Below are positions 43,532 to 52,670 of a DNA stretch of 64,000 nt, in pieces (position 1 is the stretch's first letter; the number at the start of each line of letters is the position of its first letter). The DNA is taken from positions 52,860,199-52,924,198 of the forward strand of contig JAPQWN010000011.1 of assembly GCA_028538565.1 (NCBI GenBank), in the 5' to 3' direction. Under the pieces are notes generated by a model that saw nothing but the letters and a program-made list of their open reading frames with translations, did no database searches and was not told the DNA's origin. This DNA is from Umbellularia californica (Eukaryota; Streptophyta; Magnoliopsida; Laurales; Lauraceae). The translations under genes were made by a program, and so were the position numbers.

Positions 43532-45277
43532 TTAGGCAGCGTCACCTTTCATAGGCTGGGGCCATTTGAAGAAAGGCTGGGCTTGGATTTTGCCGAGGAG
43601 TTTGTAAATGGGCTCCTTGAAGATGGTGTTCACGGCTTTGTGAGGGGCACCACTTGGCTTCGGCTTTGCGCTGCCTCCCGAGGTGGGAGCAGGACGCGCT
43701 GCCGAGCTGGAAGGTTCTCTACTTCGGTCCGACTCCTTAGCAAGCCTCTTTTCCCTCCTTGAAGGTCGGACTTCCGAAGGTCGGCCCTCGGAAGGTTGGC
43801 CCTCTGGGAGTGGGGGCCAAAGATTATGGCTCTCCCGAGCCCGGAGCTCATCCTCTTCTTGCTCAACATACTGGTTCACCCGGGCCATGAGTGTCTTCAC
43901 TGAATCCGGTGGGCGACGCACCAATTTCTTTCGAAGCTCATTTCCTGGTAGCAAAGCTTGTTGAAAGGCTGTGACGGCTACCTCGTCATTGGAATTCTCG
44001 ATTACGCTGTAGATGGTCCAGAACCTTTTGGCGAATCGAGTGATATTTTCGGTCGGCCTCATCTTCATAGAGATTAGGTCGGCGTCAGTCTTCGGGATGA
44101 CCCGATGTGCTTGAAACTTCTCAACGAAGGAGTTTCGGAGCTGTCGCCAGCTCGAAATCGATCCCTCGGAGAGTGCACAGAACCACCGAAGCGGGAGGTC
44201 ACCTAGGCTGGAGGAGAAAACCTTGCAGTCGAGGTTGCCGTCGCCACTGAATACCGACATCTTCTGGGTGAAGTGTCGAAGGTGAGCTTCGGGGTCCGAC
44301 GTCCCGTCATAAAGATTGAAGCGTGGGACGCTGAATTTATCAGGGAGAGGATGGTCTGTGATTTCCCGAGTAAACGGGGAGGTGCCGTGGATGTCGCCAT
44401 ATCTGGTAGCCAACCGACCTCGAGCGAGGCCGGCATGCTCCAGGTTCTGCTGCACGGCCAGCTTAATCTGCTGATCAATATAAGCGGCCATGTAGGGGTC
44501 GGCACCGACCTCCCGCTTTTGCCTCTGGCGCTGACGCTGGTCGGCGCTGGCGTTAGTGTTACTCGAGCCCTCTTCTCGAGCTCGGGCGCGTCTCTCGTTT
44601 AGCTGCTCCCTTAGGTCTGGCTGACCCTTAGGGCCCCGCCGAGCTTTCCGAGGAGGCGTGTGAGATGCTTCGGGCAAGGGTTCGTCCTTGACCTCCAGCT
44701 GTCGCTGGAGCTGGAGGATCTGCCCCTTCTGTTCCTCAATGATGAGGTTCTGAGCCTTGATCGGTTCAGCTTGGGCTTCAACATCGTCCTCTAGGGCCGT
44801 GTCGTCGTCACTTTCGTCACCGAGGTGGATATGGTCCTCCTCCATGTGGTCTTCGTGATGAGACCGAAGAGGTTGAGACTGCTCAGGAGCTCTACCTCGC
44901 TGGGACTGTTCCTGAGAAGGAACGTCCTTGCGGGGTGCTTGGGTGAAAACAACCTCCAGGCGTGGAAGTTCCGCCTGGGAGGATGTTGTCCGGGTCCGTA
45001 CTGCTACGGGACCGCTCCGAGGAGACGCTGGTACACCTCTCGACGATGAGTGTGTCACCGTGACGGGTGACCCTACGCTTCGAACACCAGGATCCCCTTC
45101 CACCCTCTTGAACTGAGGGTTGGGTGGTGTTTGCCTGACATCTCTTTGCTGTCTTGTCACTAATGCCCCTGCCTGGTTCGTCACCAGTGGAGGCGGCATG
45201 AGAGGCAAGAATATTTCTGGCTGGCTGGACATGGACGGTCCAACAACGCTCTTTCCCTTCTTAGCTTTAGGAGGCAT
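43532..45277 (-). CDS. Tat-2 gag (ended by a premature stop)
   Basis: 581 codons from MPPKAKKGKSVVG. An acidic/proline-rich N-terminus with a short coiled coil (IEEQKGQILQLQRQLE, about 180) is followed by the gag core (about 310-480: FNLYDGTSDPEAHLRHF, RWFCALSEGS, SSWRQLRNSFVEKF). It ends PMKGDAA at TAA (43534-43532); Tat-1 has TCA there. The downstream sequence in frame still encodes the CAYHKDRGHRTEDC knuckle, so the protein made would lack its zinc knuckle. Confidence 0.9.
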   Translation of the reverse strand: MPPKAKKGKSVVGPSMSSQPEIFLPLMPPPLVTNQAGALVTRQQRDVRQTPPNPQFKRVEGDPGVRSVGSPVTVTHSSSRGVPASPRSGPVAVRTRTTSSQAELPRLEVVFTQAPRKDVPSQEQSQRGRAPEQSQPLRSHHEDHMEEDHIHLGDESDDDTALEDDVEAQAEPIKAQNLIIEEQKGQILQLQRQLEVKDEPLPEASHTPPRKARRGPKGQPDLREQLNERRARAREEGSSNTNASADQRQRQRQKREVGADPYMAAYIDQQIKLAVQQNLEHAGLARGRLATRYGDIHGTSPFTREITDHPLPDKFSVPRFNLYDGTSDPEAHLRHFTQKMSVFSGDGNLDCKVFSSSLGDLPLRWFCALSEGSISSWRQLRNSFVEKFQAHRVIPKTDADLISMKMRPTENITRFAKRFWTIYSVIENSNDEVAVTAFQQALLPGNELRKKLVRRPPDSVKTLMARVNQYVEQEEDELRARESHNLWPPLPEGQPSEGRPSEVRPSRREKRLAKESDRSREPSSSAARPAPTSGGSAKPKPSGAPHKAVNTIFKEPIYKLLGKIQAQPFFKWPQPMKGDAA

Positions 45278-45314
45278 GGCTGTTAGGATTGAAAGTGTGG
45301 AATTTTCAGAAACT

Positions 45315-45332
45315 TCCCCACAGACGGCGCCA
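45315..45332 (-). promoter_or_regulatory. Tat-2 primer binding site
   Basis: TGGCGCCGTCTGTGGGGA on the minus strand, two bases inside the 5-prime LTR; nine-base match to the complement of the tRNA-Asp 3-prime end. Confidence 0.78.
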
Positions 45333-45334
45333 AT

Positions 45335-46098
45335 TGTAAGTGCCTAAATTATTACGGACTTAGTTTAAGTGATGAAGGGGATTAGGAAGATCTTGTTCAG
45401 CTGATCGGAGAAGTCACCGACGGCCTGAATCCTGAAAAGAGGGAAGAAAGAACAGTCAGGGCCCGAGGCTGCTGTCAGCCAAAGGCACTCCGACGCCTGA
45501 GTTAGTGCAGTCACTGAACTAGGGTGAAGTGGAGAAGAAGGTGCTTAGCAAAATAACAGTGCAGGCTGTGTATTGCATGTACCTGTTCATGGTTCTCCAT
45601 GCAGGCATATATAGAGGAGAGTAGAAGATCCCATAGTGGAGGTAGGTGAAGATACTTGTCCCATCAGTCCACACTTGGGATCCTTAGTGGGGGTAGGTAA
45701 GGATACTTGTCCCATCAGACATCCCCTCAAATCCCTTACATAAATGTGGATGTGATCTGTTGATAGGAACAAGCTCTTATCAATGGCGGTGGCCACCCTA
45801 CTTGTCAGGGACTCCCTATAAAGCACCCGTCCCATCTCATAATGGGAGTTTGGACGCCCAGTGTTCACCTCGGCCTAGGGGCCGAACTGGAGAATGCACC
45901 GAGATCAGCTATACCCGAGATCGGACGGGGATGTGAGGGCGAGGCTGAGCTCGGAAGGGCGTGGTCGGTATTTCAACCGAGACCATGCCCGAGACCAGTC
46001 CCATCTTGACAGCGGCTGAGATGCGGCTGTGGAGGCCTTTGATTAGGACAATTGTCGAGGCCGTGACAACATCGGTTTCGGTGGAAACAGTCCACACA
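45335..46098 (-). repeat. Tat-2 5-prime LTR (764 bp)
   Basis: Pairs with 35312-36075. On the minus strand a TATATATG-like box lies near 45607-45612, a candidate promoter for gag-pol. Confidence 0.96.
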
Positions 46099-46893
46099 GT
46101 ACTCATCCATGATGTCTACAAACCAAGGAACAGAGTCAACGACATGTTAGGTAAAAGATAAGGAAGATATAAATAAATATAACATATCTCGAATACAGCA
46201 TAAAGACAATTATATAATAATGTGAATGCAAGGAAATGAAGCCAGTCATAAAAGCATGAATAATAATAACACAAATCAATAACGAGAAATCCTAGCATCA
46301 ACTAGTACTAAACACCATCCACACAATGAAAAATGCAACAATCAAGAAGGGAGACTCCGAGGGTGTCCAAGCCACCTCCCTGTGTACCAGTAGCAGTCCT
46401 ATCCGAATCACTGATACGAAAGTTCGTCTCCATGGGGATCCAAGCTCTCAGTTCTACTGATAGTAGCACAGTCCAATCCCGCTCCAAGTTATTCTACACC
46501 ATGGACACCGTCCAAGCCGATTGTCGATCCCTATGTCCAAGTAACGGGCCCATCTATAAACCCCTAAACTGTAGCTGGTCATGACATGCAATCTTCCCCA
46601 CAGTGGAACCTATCGTGGTCGGATAAGAGTAGTGAAGTGGTACTTGAAACGAGAATCAAAACAAGCATATCTAGCCAGTTCAGTATACAAGACCGTAATC
46701 ATAGGGACCGTCCCATTCAAGCCAAGTTACAAAATAAGTCCAAACCACCAGATAATCGCTTACATTCAAGCTGCAAATGTTTATCAAGCACGTGACACGT
46801 GGTCCTAGGGGACACTCTAAGTCCAACTCAAGTCCTAAATCTACTAGAAGTTATGCTTCATAATTCATTAGATTTTTCATAAATCTAGAATTT
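46099..46893. other. Older sequence right of Tat-2, no gene called
   Basis: Starts with the GTACT duplication and continues the sequence of 34840-35311. Only short frames without domains are present. It could be the remnant of another retroelement, but I could not match it to anything in the window. Confidence 0.45.
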
Positions 46894-47763
46894 ATTGTAG
46901 CTGATTGTCTTATTGCTCTAGAAAAGATCTGCTTGCCACCTTGTATGAGCATCTAGAATCTATGTTGTAGCGGGAAATTTTATTTATTTTTACTTATCTA
47001 GAACAACATTGTACGTTATAAAATTTCAATAAATATGCTACTTTGCTCAATTGAAATTTCCGCGCTGCATTTTCTGTCAATGCAATTCATGGACAGGTGT
47101 TGCGACTTGGATGACGGGGTTTGAGAATGCATCACCGCACCGGGAAACGAGTTCCATAGGTGAAGAGAACGTTTCATTCAACTATTGATTCACATTTTGT
47201 CTTCAATGATTCTATTTTCCTTGAGGTTTTGCTCTTACAATTATAAAAAGAATCGCTCTTCTTTCTGTTAAATTGTACTCCCATTTTCATCAGAATTGTT
47301 CTCCCAATCCGTCAGCGACTTAAGGCACTAAACACCCCCTCAATGGGGAACTCTAATTTTTCTCGCATGCCACTTTTCAGCTATATGATGCAACGGCGAT
47401 GTCTTTGTTTTCTGTTTTTTAATTTTTCTTGCATGAAAAGAGAAATAGTTGAAACTATTATCTTGGGCTATGTGAGGAATCATATCTCGTATAAAAAGGG
47501 TCCAAATGACTTTTCTCGCAGGAAGTAAAAAATGAATTTGCTGTGCGCACAGATTCTCAGTTGCAGGAAATTATATAAGTCTACGCCACTTGAGGCTGTG
47601 AGTCACCAAATGAAATCTCTCTCTCAAATATAAAGGCATACATTACCTTTAACATCATCTCCATCTCTCTCCCTAGACAAACCTTGCACCTGATTGTTTC
47701 TCTTCCTTTGCTCTGTTTCAAGATCAGTAAAACCCTTCATACAACATCCAACACAAAGAGAAT

Positions 47764-48217
47764 ATGAACTCCAACAACCGCTTCAACTTGTCTGAGCGTG
47801 ATAGTCGTCTTTTGAATAGGATTCTCAATGATCTTGATCTCAAGACCATCTCTTCTCAACCCATCAATGACCTAATCGCCTCCATCCTTAGCCCCTCCTT
47901 ATCCCTCTCTCCTTCAATTGGCGAATGCTGTCGGTTGATCATTCTTGCTGGAGAAGAGGCGAAGGTCAGGGAGGAGATTGTCGGCATCATCGTCTCGGGC
48001 AAACCGAGTCACATCGGGCTAACTCCGGACAAGGCGTCATGGTCGCCGGCCACAATGTATGCATTCGAGTCCAAGGATGTGGGAACAATGAATGGATGTG
48101 GGAGTGGCATGGCCACATCGTACTCTACGAGGACGAGTTAGAGTTTATCCCTGAATATTTTTATAGACGTTATAACGAGATAGTAGCACCGCAAGAATTA
48201 GGTCGATACAAGGGCTA
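47764..48217 (+). pseudogene. Unknown 145-residue protein, palindrome B left arm (frameshifted)
   Basis: Same start (MNSNNRFNLSERDS) and promoter context as 29414-29851. One base is missing near 48003 (GGCAAACCGAG for GGCAACACGGAG), so the C-terminal half is read in another frame. In addition the original stop is mutated (GAATTA for GAATAA), so the old frame would run on to a TAG near 48217. Confidence 0.8.
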
Positions 48218-49512
48218 GAAGAAGGGAAACGGAGAGGGGAGAAAGGAATGTAGTACTAATGTAAGGGGTGACGGGGGTTCCGCCAAGGGTCTGATCCTTG
48301 AAAGGAATCTGAAAATGGGCTTGAAGGGATGAAAGGCTAGCATGAAATCGTGTTTTCAATCGAGAAGCGTGTTTTCGGATGTTCACACAATGAAGAGAAT
48401 AAAATAATTTTTCATTTTGTAAATTTTTATGAGAATGGAAAAATAATTTTTCTTTTTCATTCTTCGCAGAAATAAGGCAACACAAATGTGCCCTTAAACA
48501 TGTGATTGTAGGACTTTAATGGGTGCATAATTAGATATTTCAAAATAGGTATTGTGTTTGTTTGATATAATTTTTTTCCTCTTTTAAATTTTTGTCTCTA
48601 TATCTATAACGTCATAGTTAGTATGTTTTAGATATATAATGGTGGTGTACTTCATTTATCGATTGTCAAGGGGTTAGCGTTTTTGATCGAATGATTTCAT
48701 TTATGCCACGTAATAAGATTTATACTTTGCTTATATGAGGGCGGCCCATTATTGTTATTGTTTTGCATATTCTCATGTTTCCATCTCTTTCTTCTATACA
48801 CTCGTAGATATTTCTCAATTTCTCATACTTGTTATTTAGGTTGTACGTAGATTTTCAAACAGCAAAAGAAAAGTAAATAAATAAATGAATAAAAGAATTG
48901 GAATGTCCCGGTTTGGTCATTTTTAAACATTTGGATCCTTTCTCAAGTGTGGGATGTGTAATCCAACCAATATATGTTAATATTTTCAGTGGGCCACTTG
49001 TGCATCTGCCCCACTTACCCGAATGTTCTGGAATTTCTCTGAAGTAGGTGCGGTTGGTGCTAATGATGATTTGGCCGCATGTTAAGCCACAAATGATGGA
49101 TGTCTCATCATGTTCAGCAAAGTCTTTTCCCAATTATTTGTTAAGGATTTTGTATCTTGCAATTTGATGGATACACTATTCATTTTATTCATCTTTTGAA
49201 TTCACACACATGCATTGTTTTAGAAAAACTTGAAATCTTGATTTATACATGCATTGTTCTAAATCTTGTAAACCTTATGATTTATGCATGTTTTGGTTTT
49301 AAGCATGGATGCATTTAAATTTGAAAAAGAATTTTGATAAATCAAGCTAGCCATTGATTTTAAAGTTTCAAATCATATTTGGCTTTTTATGATTCATGAT
49401 TTTAAAGCACTCGGATTGGTTTAAATCATGTTTCCATGCTTGGTTTAATGGCCCAAAAATCCCCTCTTGAAAATACTTTGAAATATGCAAAAATTGGGAT
49501 TTTTGTCTTAGG

Positions 49513-49880
49513 CTGTCGGTCAACCGACAAGCTAGGTGTCGGCTAACCGACAGGTGAGCCGAGGTCAACCGATGGATCTGTCGGTCCGAATTCCAGAGAG
49601 CTAAAATTTCAAATCTTCTCTGTCGGTCAGCATGTCGGTCATGGATCGGTTAACCGACCTTGCTTCTGAAACTGACCGAAGCTCTCTCGGTTAGAAAACC
49701 AGAGAGGTGTTTTCTGACCTAGTTTACACTGTCGGTTAGGGTGTCGGTCAAGTCTCGGTAAACCGAACATGTCGGCTAACCGAAACATGCTTTATGGTCA
49801 GCAAATTTTTGAAAATATGACCGTTGGCTTGTGACCGTTGGGGTGTCGGTTAACCGACCCCTGGATGTCGGCTGACCGAC
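49513..49880. promoter_or_regulatory. RCCGAC/GTCGGY array upstream of the Copia-1 TATA box
   Basis: I count about 15 cores in 370 bp, many in palindromes such as GTCGGTTAACCGAC. The array ends about 20 bp before the TATA box at 49901, so it occupies the U3 enhancer position. It is identical in the 3-prime LTR (55825-56192) apart from one substitution. Confidence 0.65.
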
Positions 49881-50703
49881 AGGTAGCCGTTGAGCAACTT
49901 TTTCTATAAAAAGAAGCTCATTCCTTAGCCCCAAGTGATGATCTTTGGAGCCCTTCTTGAGGTATTTTGAGGGAAAAGAAAGGGGATCAAGCTAAGGAAG
50001 GCTAAGGGTCATTAAGGAAAGCTAAAGCTTGGATTAATGAAGTTAAACCACCAAGTAAGCTTTGCCTTTTTATAATCATTGTTTTATGCTTTGTTTAATC
50101 TTTGGTAAATGATTTTAGCATATAAACTATGATGTGTTGAATCCTCTACTTCTTTAATCTTTGATTTAAGTCATTGGATTCTTCACCTTGATTTCTAAAC
50201 AAGTTTGTTTTAATACTTTATAAAACATGTTTTGTCAAAACCTTTGATTTATTTTATAAACATGTTTCATTAACTTGTTTGAATCATCTTTGTTGTTTTC
50301 ATTCATTTGAACTTTAGTTAAATTAGTTTGTTTTTGAAAACAACATTGAATATGCATCACATGTTTAGACATAATTAATTTCATACAACTTGTGAGCTTT
50401 TGATTTCATATCTTCAACAAGTTTGTATTTGGTACATGTGATTTGCATATTACTTCAATCAAATATTTTTATGTGTATTAAACTTTTAATTGCTTCAAGC
50501 ATAAATTGATTAAGCTTTATTTTAATACTTGATTGAAGTTCCACACACACATCATGAGCATTCATCTTTGCATTTTTATAGTGTGTTGTGTGAGTTGATT
50601 TACACTTTCTTATCCGCCTAATTTAGAGGCAATTATATTGAGCTTAAATTGTATCTCTTAGAGTGTTTTGTGAAGACACCTTCTTTAGAGAAAATCTTTT
50701 ATT

Positions 50704-50870
50704 GTAAAGGTTATTGCTTAGCCTAAGAAAAGCATTGTGTAAAGGTTATTGCTTAGCCTATAAAAGCACATTGTAAGGTTATTGTTTAGCCTAGAAAAGC
50801 ATAGTGTTTAAGGTTATTGCTTAGCCTAGAAAAGCATAGTGTTTAAGGTTATTGCTTAGCCTATTAAAAA
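50704..50870 (+). repeat. Short tandem repeats in the LTR transcribed part
   Basis: About five copies of a 30-40 bp unit built on AAGGTTATTGCTTAGCCTA. Present in both Copia-1 LTRs and, in degraded form, inverted in the Copia-2 LTR (about 14600-14700). Confidence 0.75.
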
Positions 50871-51130
50871 GCATAAATAGTGGAAATCCGGTGGGGTGTG
50901 AGAACACAAGCCGGTAGTGGATGTAGGCATTGAGGCCGAACCACTATAAATGATTGTGTTATGGTGAATGCTTATGTGGTGATTGTTGTTGTTTAGCTTC
51001 CGCATTTTATTTGTTAATCATCACAAGTGACTAATTGTTTTAAAGAAGTTTAAAATTGGCATAATTGGTCATTAAGTTGTAGCTCACCCTATTCACCCCC
51101 CCTCTAGGGTTCGGATCCTGAACTTTCAAT

Positions 51131-51142
51131 TGGTATCAGAGC
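51131..51142 (+). promoter_or_regulatory. Copia-1 primer binding site (tRNA-Met type)
   Basis: TGGTATCAGAGC two bases after the LTR end, the standard plant copia site. Confidence 0.92.
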
Positions 51143-51227
51143 GGGTTACTCCATTTAGGGCTTAAACACCCGGAGTTGATCCTTATTAGCTAAATCCTAG
51201 AGATTAGAATCCTAGTGTTGTGTTTAC

Positions 51228-52670
51228 ATGAAAATCATTAGAATGGATTCCACTATATTAGACTTTGTAGATTCTTGTGTAGATTCTTCTAGACCATTCC
51301 TTCTTCCAACATTTGGAGATTCAAACCATGAATTTAATGAATCTAAATTTGAATCAAATGAAGAAGAAAATGATGAAAATCAAGATGACATTCAACAAGC
51401 CTATAATGATTTATGTACATTTTCCCTAGAGCTTGTTAAGAAGAATAAAAGATTAGAAGAAAAATCTAAAAGTCTAAACAAAGAATTAGTTTCTTCAAAA
51501 AATGAACTTAGAGAGAAAGAAGAATTAATAAATTGTGTAGACTCTAAGTTTATGATCTCTTTGCATAATTTGTCTAATGCTCAAGATGAATTAAATGAAA
51601 TTAAGATAAATTATGATAATCTTAATAAGGAAAATTCTAAACTAAGAGATCAATTACAAAGGCAAGATAAAGACATTAACAATCTTGAATCTAAGTTAAC
51701 TATCACTAAGGAAAATTTATCTAATAAGATAAAAACTCAAGAACTTGGATCCAATGTTATTAATGAACTTAAATTTGAATTAAAACTTGCCCATGAAGAA
51801 CTAAACAACTTTAAGGGAATTGAAAATGAACAAACAAAAGTTAAAAATGAAAATTCAACCCTTAAAGAACAAGTCACTCAACTTGAAAGGTACAAACAAA
51901 AGTATGAGTGCAAATTTACCCATGGTGAAGAGAAATTTGAAAAGTTATTTAAATTGGGTAAATTTCAAAGAAATAGGACGGGTCTTGGATTTGATAGGAA
52001 TATTTCACATGACCCTATATTCACCAACACAATTGTGAAAGGTGAGTCCTCATTCTCTAGCACTCATTCTTCATTGCCCATGACTAAATGTAATTATTGT
52101 GGCATTGAAGGGCATTTTAGGTTTGAGTGCAAACTAAGGAGAAGCCATGTGTCTAAACCCATCTATGAACCTAAGAAAGAAAAATCAAACTCCATGATGG
52201 ATAAGACACTAAAAATCAAGGAAGACTCCAAAATGATTAAACAAGTTAAATCTATCAAAAAGGAGTCTCCTAAAATAGATTCTAAAAAGGTTAAAAAAGT
52301 TAAACCAAGTTTAAAAGAATCTATTAACAAAAAGCTTCTCAACTTATCTCCTTTAAGTCAAAACATGAAAGAACTTTTGAAGAAAGTTGCAAAGTTAAAT
52401 CTAAAATTCAAAAGTCAAATAAAGGGAGAAAATAAGAAGAAAAGAAAAGAGAATAAATCCCCTAAGAAGAAAAGTCACCAACCTCAAAAGACTAATCACC
52501 AACCTAAGATTACATTAGTAAAATCTAAATATAATGGTGATAAGTCCAAATTAAAAGTTTATCAAGTCAAATCTCCTAGAGTTGGTGAGACTTTTACGAT
52601 AGACCTCAAGGATCAACCCTTTCAAGACCTTAGGTGGATTCCCAAAGTTATATACTTAGACAGACCTTAA
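51228..52670 (+). CDS. Copia-1 gag-like protein (coiled coil plus zinc knuckle)
   Basis: 480 residues from MKIIRMDSTILDF, starting 85 bases after the primer site. Acidic stretch (about 40-56, SNEEENDENQDD), coiled coil (about 55-245), knuckle CNYCGIEGHFRFEC (CX2CX4HX4C, about 285-300), then a basic lysine-rich tail. It lacks the N-terminal capsid-type domain of normal copia gag proteins, and no protease, integrase or reverse transcriptase follows. Preserved over its full length in both Copia-1 and Copia-2, so it was probably under selection for mobility and may package its RNA in particles of a partner element. Confidence 0.87.
   Translation: MKIIRMDSTILDFVDSCVDSSRPFLLPTFGDSNHEFNESKFESNEEENDENQDDIQQAYNDLCTFSLELVKKNKRLEEKSKSLNKELVSSKNELREKEELINCVDSKFMISLHNLSNAQDELNEIKINYDNLNKENSKLRDQLQRQDKDINNLESKLTITKENLSNKIKTQELGSNVINELKFELKLAHEELNNFKGIENEQTKVKNENSTLKEQVTQLERYKQKYECKFTHGEEKFEKLFKLGKFQRNRTGLGFDRNISHDPIFTNTIVKGESSFSSTHSSLPMTKCNYCGIEGHFRFECKLRRSHVSKPIYEPKKEKSNSMMDKTLKIKEDSKMIKQVKSIKKESPKIDSKKVKKVKPSLKESINKKLLNLSPLSQNMKELLKKVAKLNLKFKSQIKGENKKKRKENKSPKKKSHQPQKTNHQPKITLVKSKYNGDKSKLKVYQVKSPRVGETFTIDLKDQPFQDLRWIPKVIYLDRP

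Larger units (their letters stand above)
35312..46098 (-). mobile_element. Complete Ty3/gypsy Tat-lineage retrotransposon Tat-2
   Basis: LTRs 35312-36075 and 45335-46098 (both 764 bp, 7 differences by eye), target duplication GTACT at 35307-35311 and 46099-46103. Order on the minus strand is gag, protease, reverse transcriptase, RNase H, a second archaeal-type RNase H, integrase. A gene then lies in the opposite orientation before the 3-prime LTR. The second RNase H and the antisense gene are hallmarks of the Tat lineage (Grande, RIRE2 and relatives). Gag-pol carries one nonsense mutation and two frameshifts in spite of the young LTRs. Confidence 0.96.
49139..51128 (+). repeat. Copia-1 5-prime LTR (1990 bp)
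   Basis: TGTTAAGGAT to AACTTTCA. It contains the motif array at 49513-49880, a TTCTATAAAAAG box (about 49899-49910) likely to be the TATA box, and a sub-repeat region 50704-50870 with a unit like AAGGTTATTGCTTAGCCTA repeated about five times. Confidence 0.95.
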
